From assembly GCF_018873765.1 (NCBI RefSeq), contig NC_057925.1, forward strand, positions 62,985,970 through 63,049,969: a stretch of 64,000 nt of DNA, read 5' to 3'. The DNA comes from Telopea speciosissima. Lineage: Eukaryota; Streptophyta; Magnoliopsida; Proteales; Proteaceae. Positions 36,242 through 46,720 of this stretch are shown here, in pieces (position 1 is the first letter of the stretch; every line of letters starts with the position of its first letter). The notes under the pieces were generated by a model. The model was not told where the DNA came from and did not search any database. It saw nothing but the letters and a program-made list of their open reading frames with translations. The position numbers were made by a program, and so were the translations under genes.

Positions 36242-37890
36242 AGGTAAATTACATGTCACCCCCTGATTTTCAATTGAAACTCAGATCATCCCCTGATTTT
36301 TGAAAAAACTCAAATCACCCCCTGGTTTAGACCCCAATATGAAAAATTTGTCCCTAACATTAGTTTTATGCTGTTAAGTGATGATGTCAGCCAGTTAAAT
36401 AAATTTAAATTCCTAAATTACCCTTGACCAGTGTTGATTTACTATTTTACCCTTGAAACCCCAAATTCATCCTCCTCACACCTGCAACTCAATCTCAAGC
36501 AAAGTTCACTGGAGAGAAGAAAAGGCAGAAGTTTCATCCCAAGTGACAATAAAAACCTCAGCAAGAAGCTTTATCCCCTTGATTCCCATCTCTTTTAAAA
36601 CCAACTTAAACCCACTCTGTCTCTATCTGTACCTCTTTCTCATTCAAAAACTTTCTTTTAACTTATCTCTGCATTCATGGCGTCTTTTATCTCCTTGCTC
36701 TTCTTTATCACTGTTTACGTGACATGCCTCTCCCTTTCATCTTTAGAGATTGTTCTAGCTCTGAGTCACTCTCTCTCAAAAACCCAATTTAAGTTTAACC
36801 ATACCCACCAGCTCCTCAAATCCTCCTTTGTTCATTCAACCACCAGGTTCTGCAACCACCATCATCATCATGGACACCTCCACCGCCGCCAAATCTCTCT
36901 CCCTCTCTCTCCTGGTAGCGACTACACTCTCCTTTTCTCTTGGCTCCGACCCAATTCAAACCATATTCCTTTACATGGACACCAGTAGCGACCTAGTCTG
37001 GTTCCCTTGCTCCCCTTTTGAATGCATTCTCTGCGATGGCAAATACGACACCTCCGTCACCACCACTCCTCCTAACATCTCTTCCTCTGCTTTCGTCGCT
37101 GCAACTCCCCTGTCTGCTCCGTCGTCCACTCATCCCTCCCCTCCTCTGACCTCTATGCCATCTCTCGCTACCCTTTGGAAACCATCGAAATCTCCGATTG
37201 CTCTTCTTTCGCTTGCCCACCTTTCTACTATGCTTTTATTGTACTTTATGTTCGATCTCTCTATTTGACTGAACTCATTTGCAGGTTTTTTCTAGTCTGA
37301 AAGTGCAATAAGAAGAGCCCCTTTGGGATTCTTATCTGCGGAGGAGTTCTACGAACGAAACTCCGTCTCTCACTACTCTCAGCCAACGCTAGAGGCATGA
37401 AGCTCTTCACCCAATCCTAGATCCCTCTCCCAACCAACAACATCTTGGGTATAGTTGTCGTCGTCTACGGTTATACCGACGAAACAAGCTGGTTCGTACA
37501 GCTCAACTCCATCCTCTTGGAAGAAAAAGGGAAGAAACGAAATAATTTTAAAAAAAATTAATAAAAATAAAAAAAGATTTGGTTGTACAGGTTTTCCCCT
37601 TCAAGCTGGTTCGTTGAATCTTCAACTTTCCCCACGAAGTGCGTCAACAGCGGTGGCGTGGCGGTGCTACGAGCGGAATGTTGTAGGAAAGGGGTGGGGT
37701 ATTTTAGGTTGAAGATGAAGGAAGGGTAGTATTGTAAATTTAGTTCTAATGTTTTAGTACAAGGGTAAAATAGTCCTTTCACACCAATAACTAACATCGT
37801 TACTGTAGAGGGGGTGATTTAAGTTTTTTCAAAAACTAGGGGACGATCTGAGTTTCGATTGAAAACCAGGGGGTGATGTGTAATTTACCC
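36242..37890. mobile_element. Pack-MULE-like element 3 (aspartyl protease piece)
   Basis: The ends AGGTAAATTACATGTCACCC and (complement of the right end) GGGTAAATTACACATCACCC are inverted repeats of about 65 bp. The flanking nonamers TTTTATTTA and TTTTATTAT agree at 7 of 9. Subterminal sequences differ between the arms. The interior carries an aspartyl protease fragment. A sibling without cargo starts ten bases to the right (37900). Confidence 0.82.
36677..37263 (+). pseudogene. Captured aspartyl protease N-terminus (A1/nepenthesin type)
   Basis: Starts MASFISLLFFITVYVTCLSL, a signal-peptide-like stretch. After a frame break near 36930 it reads SFSLGSDPIQTIFLYMDTSS, then DLVWFPCSPFECILCDGKYD, the first catalytic region of plant atypical A1 proteases (At4g16563-like by memory). 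The catalytic DTGSD reads DTSSD. A second shift near 37095 moves to RRCNSPVCSVVHSSLPSSDL and then SDCSSFACPPFYYAF. The second catalytic Asp is absent. A non-functional partial copy; broken fragments may continue to about 37540. Confidence 0.75.
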
Positions 37891-37899
37891 TTTTATTAT

Positions 37900-39185
37900 C
37901 ACCCCCTGGTTTTCAATCGAAACTCAGATCGTCCCCTAGTTTTTGAAAAAACTTAAATCACCCCTTGGTTTAGACCCCAATATGACAAATTAGTCCCTAA
38001 TGTTAGTTTTATGCCGTTAAGTGATGATGTCACCCAGTCAAATAAATTTAAATCCCTAAACTACCCTTTAGCAGTTTATTGTAAATTTATTTCTAATGTT
38101 TTAGTACAAGGGTTAAATAGTCCTTTCACACCAATAACTAACAGCAGAATAACATCGTTACTGTAGAGTAAGGGTGTCAATTGGGACGGTTCCAGGTATT
38201 TGGGGCGGGACGGTACCGGTACCGGTACCGGTACCAAAAGTGCCAATCCCAGTACCGTCCCATTTAGTTAACGGGACCAAACCTAGATCCTAGTCCCAAT
38301 TACTAGCCGGACGGGACAGTACCGGTTCTTAAACGGTTCTAGGCACTGTAGAAAAAAGGAGAAGAAGTTTAATTGTTTCTAACAAGGCGGGTTTATTAGT
38401 ATTGTGGAATTTTTTCACTATCATGAAATCTAAGTTGTCTACTGCTTTTTATAAAGCAACTTAAATTATGAAATCATAGTTTTACTTCTTCAAACTCCCT
38501 AAGATCACATGTAATAAGCTTCTCATTTTTTTAAATCTTGAGAAATCCTACACAATGGAAGAATCCCGTTGTGTTTTTCCTCTTGGACTTTCCCAGACAA
38601 AACTCTATTTATCACACGTCACATGGTAGTATGGTACGAAGTACGAAGTGCAAAAAGGAAGAACCTGGTAGATGTAGTTGGTCGAGGGAGGAGGGAGGAG
38701 GGAGGAGGGAGTAGAACTGTAACAGGTTCTGTGAGGAGAGACTTCAAGCTATGGCTGTTGACATATTGTTCCTCTTCATATTCAAAAGGCAATTAGTGAA
38801 CCCCTAATGAGTCGTAATTCTAATACCCTTTCTTTATTATTTTTTTTTTTAAAAAGATCTTATATACTCTTTCTTTTTAAGCGGTACTAGTAGTTTCGGT
38901 ACCATCCGATACCTAATTGGTATTTCGGTACTGGTACCGTTGGGAGTCCCGTCCCAGAACCGTCCCATCCCATTTATCATTCAGTACCAAAATCAGATAC
39001 CAGTACCGTCCCATTTACTAATGGGACGGTCCGGTACCGGGTTTTAGCGGGACGGTATTGGGACGGTTCCCGGTTCCGGTCCCAAATTGACACCCTTACT
39101 GTAGAGGGGGTGATTTGAGTTTTTTCAAAAACTAGGGGTGATCTGAGTTTTGTTTGAAAATCAGGGGGTGACGTGTAATTTACCC
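37900..39185. mobile_element. Empty sibling of element 3, holding a hAT element
   Basis: The left arm (37900-38168) repeats element 3's left arm (CACCCCCTGGTTTTC..., GACCCCAATATGA, AGTGATGATGTCA) and then jumps directly to element 3's right subterminal sequence (TCTAATGTTTTAGTACAAGG, CACACCAATAACTAAC, ATCGTTACTGTAGAG). The right end 39107-39185 matches element 3's right end. Net length is about 350 bp with no cargo. The first 12 or so bases of the left terminus are missing. A hAT element (38169-39098) interrupts it. Confidence 0.8.
38169..39098. mobile_element. hAT-type element rich in GGTACC
   Basis: 930 bp with a perfect 8-bp TSD CTGTAGAG (38161-38168 and 39099-39106). Termini TAAGGGTGTCAATTGGGACG and, inverted, TAAGGGTGTCAATTTGGGAC are classic plant hAT ends. 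Both ends carry GGGACGG, GGTACC and CCGGTACCG words, including a perfect (GGTACC)4 at 38212-38235. No transposase frame. Confidence 0.9.
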
Positions 39186-39310
39186 TATTATATTTTTTGT
39201 TTTTTTTTTTTGTTTGTTACAAGAAACCCATTACCATTAGTAGTACCCGAATTTGCTCTTTCTTTACATCTCGAGGGGGTGTGGGAGGTGGTGGGTGGGG
39301 GGAGAGAATT

Positions 39311-39478
39311 TTTATCCTCTCAATTACATTGCCCGTACTTGACGTCAAGTACATCTAATAGAGGGAGGTGGACCCCACCTCGGGCAGTGTGTTCGGGCAG
39401 GGGGTAGGATAGTCATTTTTGCCTCCTCTGTTAGATGTACTTGACGTCAAGTACAGGCAGTGTAATTGAGAGGATAAA
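39311..39478. mobile_element. Foldback MITE with long arms
   Basis: Two arms of about 55 bp (39311-39365 and 39423-39478) are inverted copies: TTTATCCTCTCAATTACA, then the 18-bp perfect palindrome GTACTTGACGTCAAGTAC (39335-39352 and again 39437-39454), then ATCTAA-AGAGG. No clear TSD. Confidence 0.8.
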
Positions 39479-39880
39479 GATCCGTGGGGGAGAGGGTCAC
39501 CTCGTGGGTCTCGCCTTGCACTTATGCTGCAAAAGAAATATTTTTTTTTTTGGGGGGGGGGGGGGGAGGGGGCGGCGGAATATACTACATTCAAAAATGT
39601 AGATCTAGTAGTTCAGAAGTGAGATAATATAATTTTTTTTCTTCACTTTGCAGACAGATCCTTTTAGTTCTGTCTAGTTGCAAGTATGGAGGGAAGGTTG
39701 CAAGTAAAATGAAGGATAGATAGAGAAGTGACGTATAAAATTTTTATCATGTTTGGTAAGGGAGAAAGAACGCTGCTTGGTTGCATGGGTGGTGAATATT
39801 CTACGCAGCTGCTTTTAAAGCCATTGGATTAGAATATTTTGATAACTACCATTGGATCTAAATCAAGCATAAATTTTTTA

Positions 39881-40035
39881 TTTCTCCCTTGCACATTTGG
39901 GCGATTGATCATACATTTATCTTCTTTCTTTGTATCTTGTAGCTTTACTTGTATTCCACGGGAGATTAACAGCGTGGCTGACTCCTTGGCTAGGAGGGCA
40001 CCATTGTTAACATGCACGACTGATTGGCCCATTAA
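39881..40035 (+). pseudogene. Isolated L1 RNase H fragment
   Basis: Closely matches 41497-41655 of the adjacent L1: CTTTACTTGTATTCCA, GGGAGATTAACAGCGTGGCT and the frame FTCIPREINSVADSLARRA. It is flanked by near-identical 17-20-bp repeats, AATCAAGCATAAATTTTTTA (39861) and AATCAAGCATCCAATTTTTT (40034). It has no poly(A). Confidence 0.7.
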
Positions 40036-40055
40036 TCAAGCATCCAATTTTTTCT

Positions 40056-41750
40056 AGGGTGATACTAATGGACGGCCTAAATTACATTGGATATCTTGGG
40101 AGCGGCTATGTTTATCAAATGAGAATGGTGGTTTGGGTTATCGTGACCCTACACTTCACAATAGTACTTTACTATCAAAGACTGCATGGTGCTTATGGTT
40201 TGATCCCAATAGTCTTTTGTTTCATTTTTTAAAGGCTATCTACTTACCTCATACTGATTTTTGAGGGCCTCAACTGGTCATCGTCCTAGTTGAGGATGGA
40301 GAAGCATTATGGAGGGGAAGCGGATCTTGTGTGCTAGTCTATGTTGGAGGGTTGGTGATGGTGCCAATATTGATATTTGGCATGATATTTGGGTGCCAAC
40401 ATTGAAGGATTACAAAGTCTCTACAACTCCAACAGATTTATCATGGCTTTCGAAGGTTTTTGATCTTATTGATCAGACTAATAGAACTTGGCGCTATGAT
40501 CTGCTGCAAACCTATTTTAACGATGCTGAAATCTATGCGATCATGAAGATTAATCTATCTATCTTTCCTCAAACGGACAAATTGGAATGGATGAGGAGTA
40601 AGAATGGTGTATTTTCAGTACAAAGTGCCTATCATCTCCTCTCTAATAAGGAGTATGATAATTGTTTATTGGGTGCAACTTCTTCTAGATTACATTCTTG
40701 GAGTTCAATAGACTCAAGTGTTTGGAAAACCATTTGGAGTTGTAGAACCATACCCAAGATACAACGGTTTTTATGGAGGGCTTGTGCCTCTGGCCTAGCA
40801 ACTGGAGATGCTCTTGCAAGACGTAATGTAAATGTTGATCCACTATGTGGTCGATGTGGTGATCGAGAAACTATCTCACATATTCTCTTGGGTTGTCCTT
40901 ATGCCAAAGTGGTATGGTTTGGATGTCCTCTGGGTTCTATCTCGCCAACCATTTGTCATCTTTCGATTTCTGATTGGATTTCAGGTTGGAAATCTTTTTC
41001 CACTAGGGGGAAAAAGGAGTGCAGATCATTGATAACCCTTTCCAGTTTTATTTGCTGGTTTTTATGGTTATCACGTAATGATATGGTGTTTGGGCGAAAG
41101 GTTTGGCATCCCAATGAAGTTATTGCTGCTTCAGAGAAGGCGTTCCAGGAGTACATGCTTGTTCAAATTGCTGCTGGTTCATCTAATACTATATCGACAC
41201 ATCTAGTATCACACCAATGGATAGCACCCCATGTTGATTATGTTAAATGTAACTGTGATGCTAGTTTATCCTCAGTTACAAACAAATCTGGAGTTGGATA
41301 TATTTGCAGAGATCACTGTGGTACGCCTTTATTTGCCTTCTCAAGTCCAATATTCTTTTCAAATGTATTGGTTGGTGAGGCTATTGCAGTTCGGATGGCG
41401 ATGTTGGAGTTGATCTCAAATGATTATACTCATGTCATGATTGAGACAGTTAATCTGAATCTGGTTACGTATGTTACAAGTGGTGGTGGAACTTCTCCCT
41501 TACACATTCGGGCGATTGTTGAAGATATCATACATTTATCTTCTCTCTTTGTATCTTGTAGCTTTACTTGTATTCCATGGGAGATTAACAGCGTGGCTGA
41601 CTCCCTGGCTAGGAGGGCACTGTCGTTAACATGCACGATTGATTGGCCCATTTCCACTCCATGGTTGCATGAGATGTGTTCATTCTTCCCGCCATGAGTT
41701 TGCATGTTTTATCCTAATACATTGATTCTTGTATACCCTAAAAAAAAAAG
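40056..41750 (+). mobile_element. 5'-truncated L1 LINE with poly(A)
   Basis: Reads NGRPKLHWISWERLCLSNEN then GGLGYRDPTLHNSTLLSKTA (RT C-terminus), a stop near 40263, then the long frame 40309-41697. The 3' end is a poly(A) at 41740-41749. AAGCATTAATTT follows, an imperfect match to AAGCATCCAATTT just before the element, so a TSD is plausible. Confidence 0.85.
40309..41697 (+). CDS. L1 LINE zf-RVT and RNase H polypeptide, 462 codons
   Basis: Intact open frame of the L1 3' half. Residues 140-205 are the reverse-transcriptase zinc-binding domain (TIPKIQRFLWRACASGLATG, then Cys180-x2-Cys183, His191, Cys196). Residues about 312-445 are a plant LINE RNase H domain (KCNCDASLSS with its first Asp; IPWEINSVADSLARRA at the end). 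The polymerase core and endonuclease are missing upstream, so it cannot retrotranspose alone. A domesticated RNase H gene is possible but there is no sign of its own promoter; the simple explanation is a young truncated insertion. Confidence 0.8.
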   Translation: MEGKRILCASLCWRVGDGANIDIWHDIWVPTLKDYKVSTTPTDLSWLSKVFDLIDQTNRTWRYDLLQTYFNDAEIYAIMKINLSIFPQTDKLEWMRSKNGVFSVQSAYHLLSNKEYDNCLLGATSSRLHSWSSIDSSVWKTIWSCRTIPKIQRFLWRACASGLATGDALARRNVNVDPLCGRCGDRETISHILLGCPYAKVVWFGCPLGSISPTICHLSISDWISGWKSFSTRGKKECRSLITLSSFICWFLWLSRNDMVFGRKVWHPNEVIAASEKAFQEYMLVQIAAGSSNTISTHLVSHQWIAPHVDYVKCNCDASLSSVTNKSGVGYICRDHCGTPLFAFSSPIFFSNVLVGEAIAVRMAMLELISNDYTHVMIETVNLNLVTYVTSGGGTSPLHIRAIVEDIIHLSSLFVSCSFTCIPWEINSVADSLARRALSLTCTIDWPISTPWLHEMCSFFPP

Positions 41751-42650
41751 CATTAATTTAATAATAAAATACTAAAAGAAGGTAAATTTTGAATCAACAT
41801 AATATTTGTATAGAAAGATTCATTTAACAAGTAACCAGTATGGTAGGGCCCACATCAGCTACCCTTTTTTCTTCTTCTTGGTCGTGAGCACCACCGCCTC
41901 AGCCTCTTTTTACTCCCAACGCTGCCCCATCCTTTGCAACCCCACCCCATCCATCTTCTTCAGCCGCGCCCATGGATATCATAGGCTCATGCATCTTATA
42001 CAACCCCGCCCCATCCCCTTCTTCCTCCCACCTCATCCTCTACAACCGCCCCACCCCCATCCCCATCATTTCTCCTTACTTTTTGACATCCATCAACCAT
42101 TCCATTACAATGACAGGCTACAAGCTACGGTGAAAGAACACATCCTTCGTTGTGGGTGGAGGGAAACCACCTCCAAACATTAATCATTAATCAAGTTCAA
42201 TTTCAATTTCTCCTCATTTTTTATTGGAACTTTATTTGAGATTAATATTTTTAATGTATCCTTATTTTAGAGTTGAACCTATTGGTAATGTAATACAGGA
42301 AGTGTTGAAAGAACAACGAAGAGTACTTGGTAGTTGGTAGCTACTCCGAGTATCCAAGTCATTCCCCATTTTCCAACCGTCAAAATGATTGAGCAAGAAG
42401 TTCAAATGGCGTAAAATTTTATTTAATACACAAGTGAATCGCAGGCTTCCTGAGTGTTGGGTTTACTTTGTTCCTTTCCTTACTGTAACTCCTCCTGTTT
42501 TTCCTGCATTGTTTATCATCTCGATCCATTTGTTCTAGTACTAACCATGTCAAGTGTTATGACAAGAAGAGATCGTGTTCGCGGTTGCTATGGCGCACCG
42601 CCTGGTGATGAAAACCTTGTTCTTCCTATCTTGTCACCCAAAGAATAGGA
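41751..42650. other. No gene recognised
   Basis: C-rich repetitive stretches (CCCCACCCC-like words, 41925-42080) and AT-rich DNA. The frame 41806-42183 is low-complexity and not credible. Confidence 0.5.
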
Positions 42651-42660
42651 GATTGGAGTG

Positions 42661-42863
42661 GACGAAATTTTGCTGCTACACTTGTAGCAGGAATCAGGGC
42701 TGGCAGCCAAGGAAATGAAATCTTAAAGGGTATTTTATAAAATACTAAAACCTAGGAGGGTATTTATGAACCCAAAGGGGGAAGTGAATTATTCCATTTC
42801 CTTGGCTGCTGGCCCTGTAGCAAAATCATTCCTGCTACAAGTGTAGCAGCAAAAATTTTTTCG
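42661..42863. mobile_element. Small MITE, TIR with CTGCTACACTTGTAGCAG
   Basis: About 70-bp inverted ends: the left end GACGAAATTTTGCTGCTACA continues through GGCAGCCAAGGAAATG and is repeated inverted at 42800-42863. Flanking nonamers ATTGGAGTG and ACTGGAATA agree at 6 of 9. It is related to the shorter copy at 47433-47555. Confidence 0.75.
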
Positions 42864-43303
42864 ACTGGAATAGTGTTTGCTCCTCTTATTCAGTATGGGA
42901 TTCCAACGACTTTCTTCTTCGATCCTCTTACCATATGAGTTTTCATATCATATCATTGGTTTAATATGGTATCAAAGCCTAAACACGATCTTGGGTTTTC
43001 CTATTCCCAATCTCCATTCTCCTTCTTCCACCTTCATCACCACCATGGCCGAATCAACCCAAGCTTCATCGATCTCCACCGCTCAGATTTCTGTCCACTC
43101 TCCATACTATCTCGATCCATTCATCTGATCAACCGGGTACTCCACTTGTAACCCCGGTTCTTGAAGGTGATAATTTTCCAACATGGCATAGAGCCATGCT
43201 CATGGCACTTGAAGCGAAGAACAAATTGCAGTTTCTTGATGGAACTCTACCAAAGCCTACGCCTACCGATCCTGACCATCCTTACTAGATTCGTTGCAAC
43301 AGC

Positions 43304-43894
43304 ATGGCACGCTCATGGATTGTTCACTCCATTGTCCCCACCATCGCCCACAACATCCTGTGGATCAATTCTGCTAGGGATGCATGGCTAAATCTTCATG
43401 ACCGATTCTCCCAAAAGAACGCCCCTCGGATCTATGAAATCCGCCGTTCAATCTCTACATTGAGTCAAGGTCATGACTCTATTTTAGCTTATTACACCAA
43501 GCTGAAAAACCTGTGTGATGAACTCTCATCCTATCGATCTATGCCAACATGTACTTGTGGAACTGCAGCCACGATCCTTGGCTTCTTTGAATCCGATGGT
43601 TTAATGGACTTTCTACAGGGTCTTAATGACTCATATGCTGTTGTCCGCAGCCAAATCCTCTTAATGGATCCACTCCCTACCGTGGCCAAAGTTTATTCCT
43701 TGTTGCTGCAAGAAGAGCGCCAACGATCGATCCATTCGATCTCTGCTCCAACTATTGAACACGTTGCCATGGTTGCTGGTTCATCAAAGAGTAACTCTCA
43801 ACGTCCTAAGCTGACATATCATTGTGATTTTTGTGGCAAAGATGGTCACTCCGAGAGTCGATGTTTCAAGAAACATGGCTTCCCTGATGGCTAA
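43304..43894 (+). pseudogene. Copia gag, UBN2 domain with zinc knuckle
   Basis: 196 codons: WIVHSIVPTIAHNILWINSA, RDAWLNLHDRFSQKNAPRIY and LMDFLQGLNDSYAVVRSQIL form the UBN2 gag fold. CDFCGKDGHSESRC near the end is the CCHC zinc knuckle. The true start lies upstream in another frame (MAESTQASSISTAQISVHSP at 43045), separated by a stop near 43126. Confidence 0.88.
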
Positions 43895-44129
43895 AGCTCT
43901 AGGCCACCCTCAAAGAGCACCAACAACCATGGCACCACTCTTCAACGTGGTTCCAATAAGCCACCTCACCATTCTGCAGTAGCAGCATCAGGACTGATTT
44001 CTGCCACAGCACCAACCTTGACTGCTGATCAAATTAATCAACTTTTGGCTTTACTCCCTGTTGGTAATCCCCATCCTCTCGTATACCTTGCAGGTAAATT
44101 ATGTCTAGCTTCTGCATTCGGTTCAACCC

Positions 44130-45669
44130 CTTAGATCATTGATTCCGGGGCAACCAATCACATATCTTGTGATTTATCATTTTTCTCTAATATTTCCACA
44201 CCTATCCATGCACTTCCCATTACTTTGCCTAATGGTGACCAAACCCCTGTTGTTCATACTGGAAACATTTGTTTATCATCCTCTTTGACCCTAGAAAATG
44301 TCCTTCATGTTCCCAGTTTTCATTTTAATTTGCTATCCATTCCAAAAATCACTTCCACGGCTTCTTGTGAAGTTATTTTTACTAATAATTCCTGTCTTTT
44401 TCAGGACCCTCGATCGAAGAGGATTATTGTGACGGGTAAACGACATGGTAATCTTTATTACTTGGACACCCCAAACCCATCTGTTGCTGCCGATTGCTCT
44501 TCTTTGGACCTATGGCATTGTCGCCTAGCCACCTGGGCTCTTCTGTTATTTCTTCCTTAAAACTTTTGGACTCTACTATTTCTTTTAAAAATATTTGTCC
44601 ATGTACAATTTGCCCTTTGGCAAAACAGCGTCGTTTATCATTTCCTCTTAGTACTATTTCTACATATTCTTCTTTTGATATGATCCATCTTGATGTTTGG
44701 GGACCCTATCGAACACCCTCTTTATCAAGGGCACGATACTTTCTAACTATTGTTGATGACTTTACAAGAAGTACATGGCTCTATCTAATGCAAACAAAGG
44801 ATGAGGTTCCACACCTACTTCAATCCTTTTTTGCTATGATAATTACTCAATTTGGGGTACAAATCAAAGTCATTAGATCCGATTAGGGAACTGAGTTTTT
44901 TAACACTCAAAATTTCCAATTTTTACAAAAGCTTGGAGTTGTCCACCAATCCAGTTGCATTTCCACCCCTCAACAAAATGGAGTGGTGGAATGCAAACAC
45001 AGACACCTTTTGAATGTAGCCTGCGCCTTGCGTTTTCAAGCCAACCTACCATTAAAATTTTGGGGAGATTGTGTCCTCACCACCACACATCTTATAAACC
45101 GTTTGCCTACACCTGTGTTACATGGAAAGACACCATTTGATTTGTTATATGGAAAAACCCTAACTTTTTCACACCTCCGTGTTTTTGGATGCTTATGCTT
45201 TGCTAGGAATACCAATATTCAACACAAGTTTGACAAAAGAGCTTCTCCAGGGGTTTTTCTTGGTTACGCATATGGGCAAAAAGGGTACCGAATTTATGAC
45301 AAAACAAATGGCAAAATTTTGGTGTCTAGAGATGTTGTCTTCCATGAACAAATTTTCCCCTTTCAAACACTTAAGGATAACTCCCAAGCTTTTGTTCGTC
45401 CCCTGTTACCAACCCAAACCGGAGATGATTTTGACATACCATTTGACACGGTTCCTCCAACACCTACCCCGGCAGCACCTATACCCACCATCGAACCCGT
45501 GGGCATTTCTACTCCACCAATTAAAGAAGAAAATTCAGTTCCCCAACCTAAACGTTCTACACGGTCTCGAGGACCGCCCAAGTATCTCAAAGATTACCAA
45601 TGTTCGTTTCCCCAGTCTCAATTACCCTCTTTGGTGATGGCCCAAGGTATTTCTCACCCACTCCATTAA
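44130..45669 (+). pseudogene. Copia protease and integrase
   Basis: Protease IIDSGATNHISC at about 44136 keeps its catalytic Asp. After a frameshift at 44515 the integrase reads KNICPCTICPLAKQRRLSFP (zinc part), HLDVWGPYRTP (first Asp) and TIVDDFTRSTWLYLMQTKDE; a TAG interrupts before [25 protein letters not shown] follows. The frame 44983-45669 continues through [16 protein letters not shown] to a Pro-rich linker. Confidence 0.88.
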
Positions 45670-45873
45670 TTTTTACAATACAATCGTTTTTCTTCCAATC
45701 ATGTTGCTTTTCTAACATCTTTAGCTAGCATTACCGAACCTGCAACCTTTGCTGAGGCAATGAAAATCCAACAATGGAGAGATGCCATGCAAATGAAAAT
45801 CCAACAGTGGAGAGATGCCATGCAAGCAGAAATTGGGGCCTTAGCAGAGAACAATACATAGTCACTTGTCCCT

Positions 45874-46716
45874 TTGCCCCATGGAAAAAAACCAATTGGA
45901 TCAAAATGGGTGTTCAAAATTAAGTGCCATTCTGATGGCTCAATCGAGCGGTACAAGGCTCGTCTTGTAGCAAAAGGTTATAATCAGGTGGAGGGCATTG
46001 ACTATCATGACACATTTGCCCCTGTGGTGAAACTTGTTACAGTACGCACTCTGATTGCCCTGGCCGCCATACAAGGATGGTCACTACATCAAATGGACGT
46101 GCATAATGCATTCTTGCATGGTGATTTAAATGAAGATGTCTATATGACACCAGCGCCTGGTTATCGACGAAAGGGGGAGAATCTTGTTTGCAAACTACAC
46201 AAGTCCCTATATGGTTTAAAACAAACCTCATGTCAATGGTTTTCAAAATTTTCAAGTGCCCTGCTACAATTTGGCTTTTCCCAATCTCAAGCTGATCACT
46301 CACTATTTGTTCTCCGGCGACAAGATGCAATGGTATATATAGTGCTCTATGTGGATGATATAATCATCACCGGCACTGAGTTTTCTTTGATCGATGAAGT
46401 GAAAGCCTTCCTATTTCAAAACTTTCGAATCTTGAAGTATTTTTTGGGTGTTGAAGTGGCCCGCTCATCAAAGGGCATCTATCTCTCACAGCGGAAGTAT
46501 ATCTTGGACATTCTCAGTGATTCTGGGCTCACCGGTACTAGGCCAGCCACAACACCAATGGAGCAAAATTTGCACTTAACAGATACAACTGGAGATTTAC
46601 TACCCGATCCATCATTGTATCGTCGCCTTGTCGGCCGCTTGATATACCTCACCGTTACCCGCCCTGATATTGATCAAACGGTCAATATTCTAAGCCAATT
46701 GATTCTTTATCTGTAA
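45874..46716 (+). pseudogene. Copia reverse transcriptase
   Basis: 280 codons, open: KKPIGSKWVFKIKCHSDGSI, ERYKARLVAKGYNQVEGIDY, HQMDVHNAFLHGDLNEDVYM, SLYGLKQTSCQWF and the catalytic YIVLYVDDIIITG. It ends at TRPDIDQTVNILSQL, before RNase H. The polymerase motifs are intact, but the upstream TAG at 45859 and the missing RNase H argue against function. Confidence 0.9.
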
Positions 46717-46720
46717 CAGC

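Larger units (their letters stand above)
42875..46720 (+). mobile_element. Truncated Ty1-copia retrotransposon
   Basis: The 5' LTR end (CTTACCATATGAGTTTTCAT, 42925) is followed by the primer site TGGTATCAAAGCC at 42969. Gag, protease, integrase and RT follow in copia order, but RNase H is missing: after VTRPDIDQTVNILSQLI (46700) the frame ends and TGTAACAGCTAATC begins, a possible 3' LTR start. Frame breaks and stops (for example at 44884) make it inactive. A 33-bp tandem duplication (AATGAAAATCCAACA-TGGAG, 45759 and 45792) lies just before RT. Confidence 0.9.

Noticed and set aside
39541-39575. Poly(T)/poly(G) stretch as a structural G-quadruplex element
   Set aside because: A single homopolymer run in low-complexity DNA; could also be an assembly or sequencing artefact.
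41806-42183. 125-codon plus-strand frame
   Set aside because: Low-complexity Pro/His/Phe-rich translation of C-rich repeats; no start context or homology.
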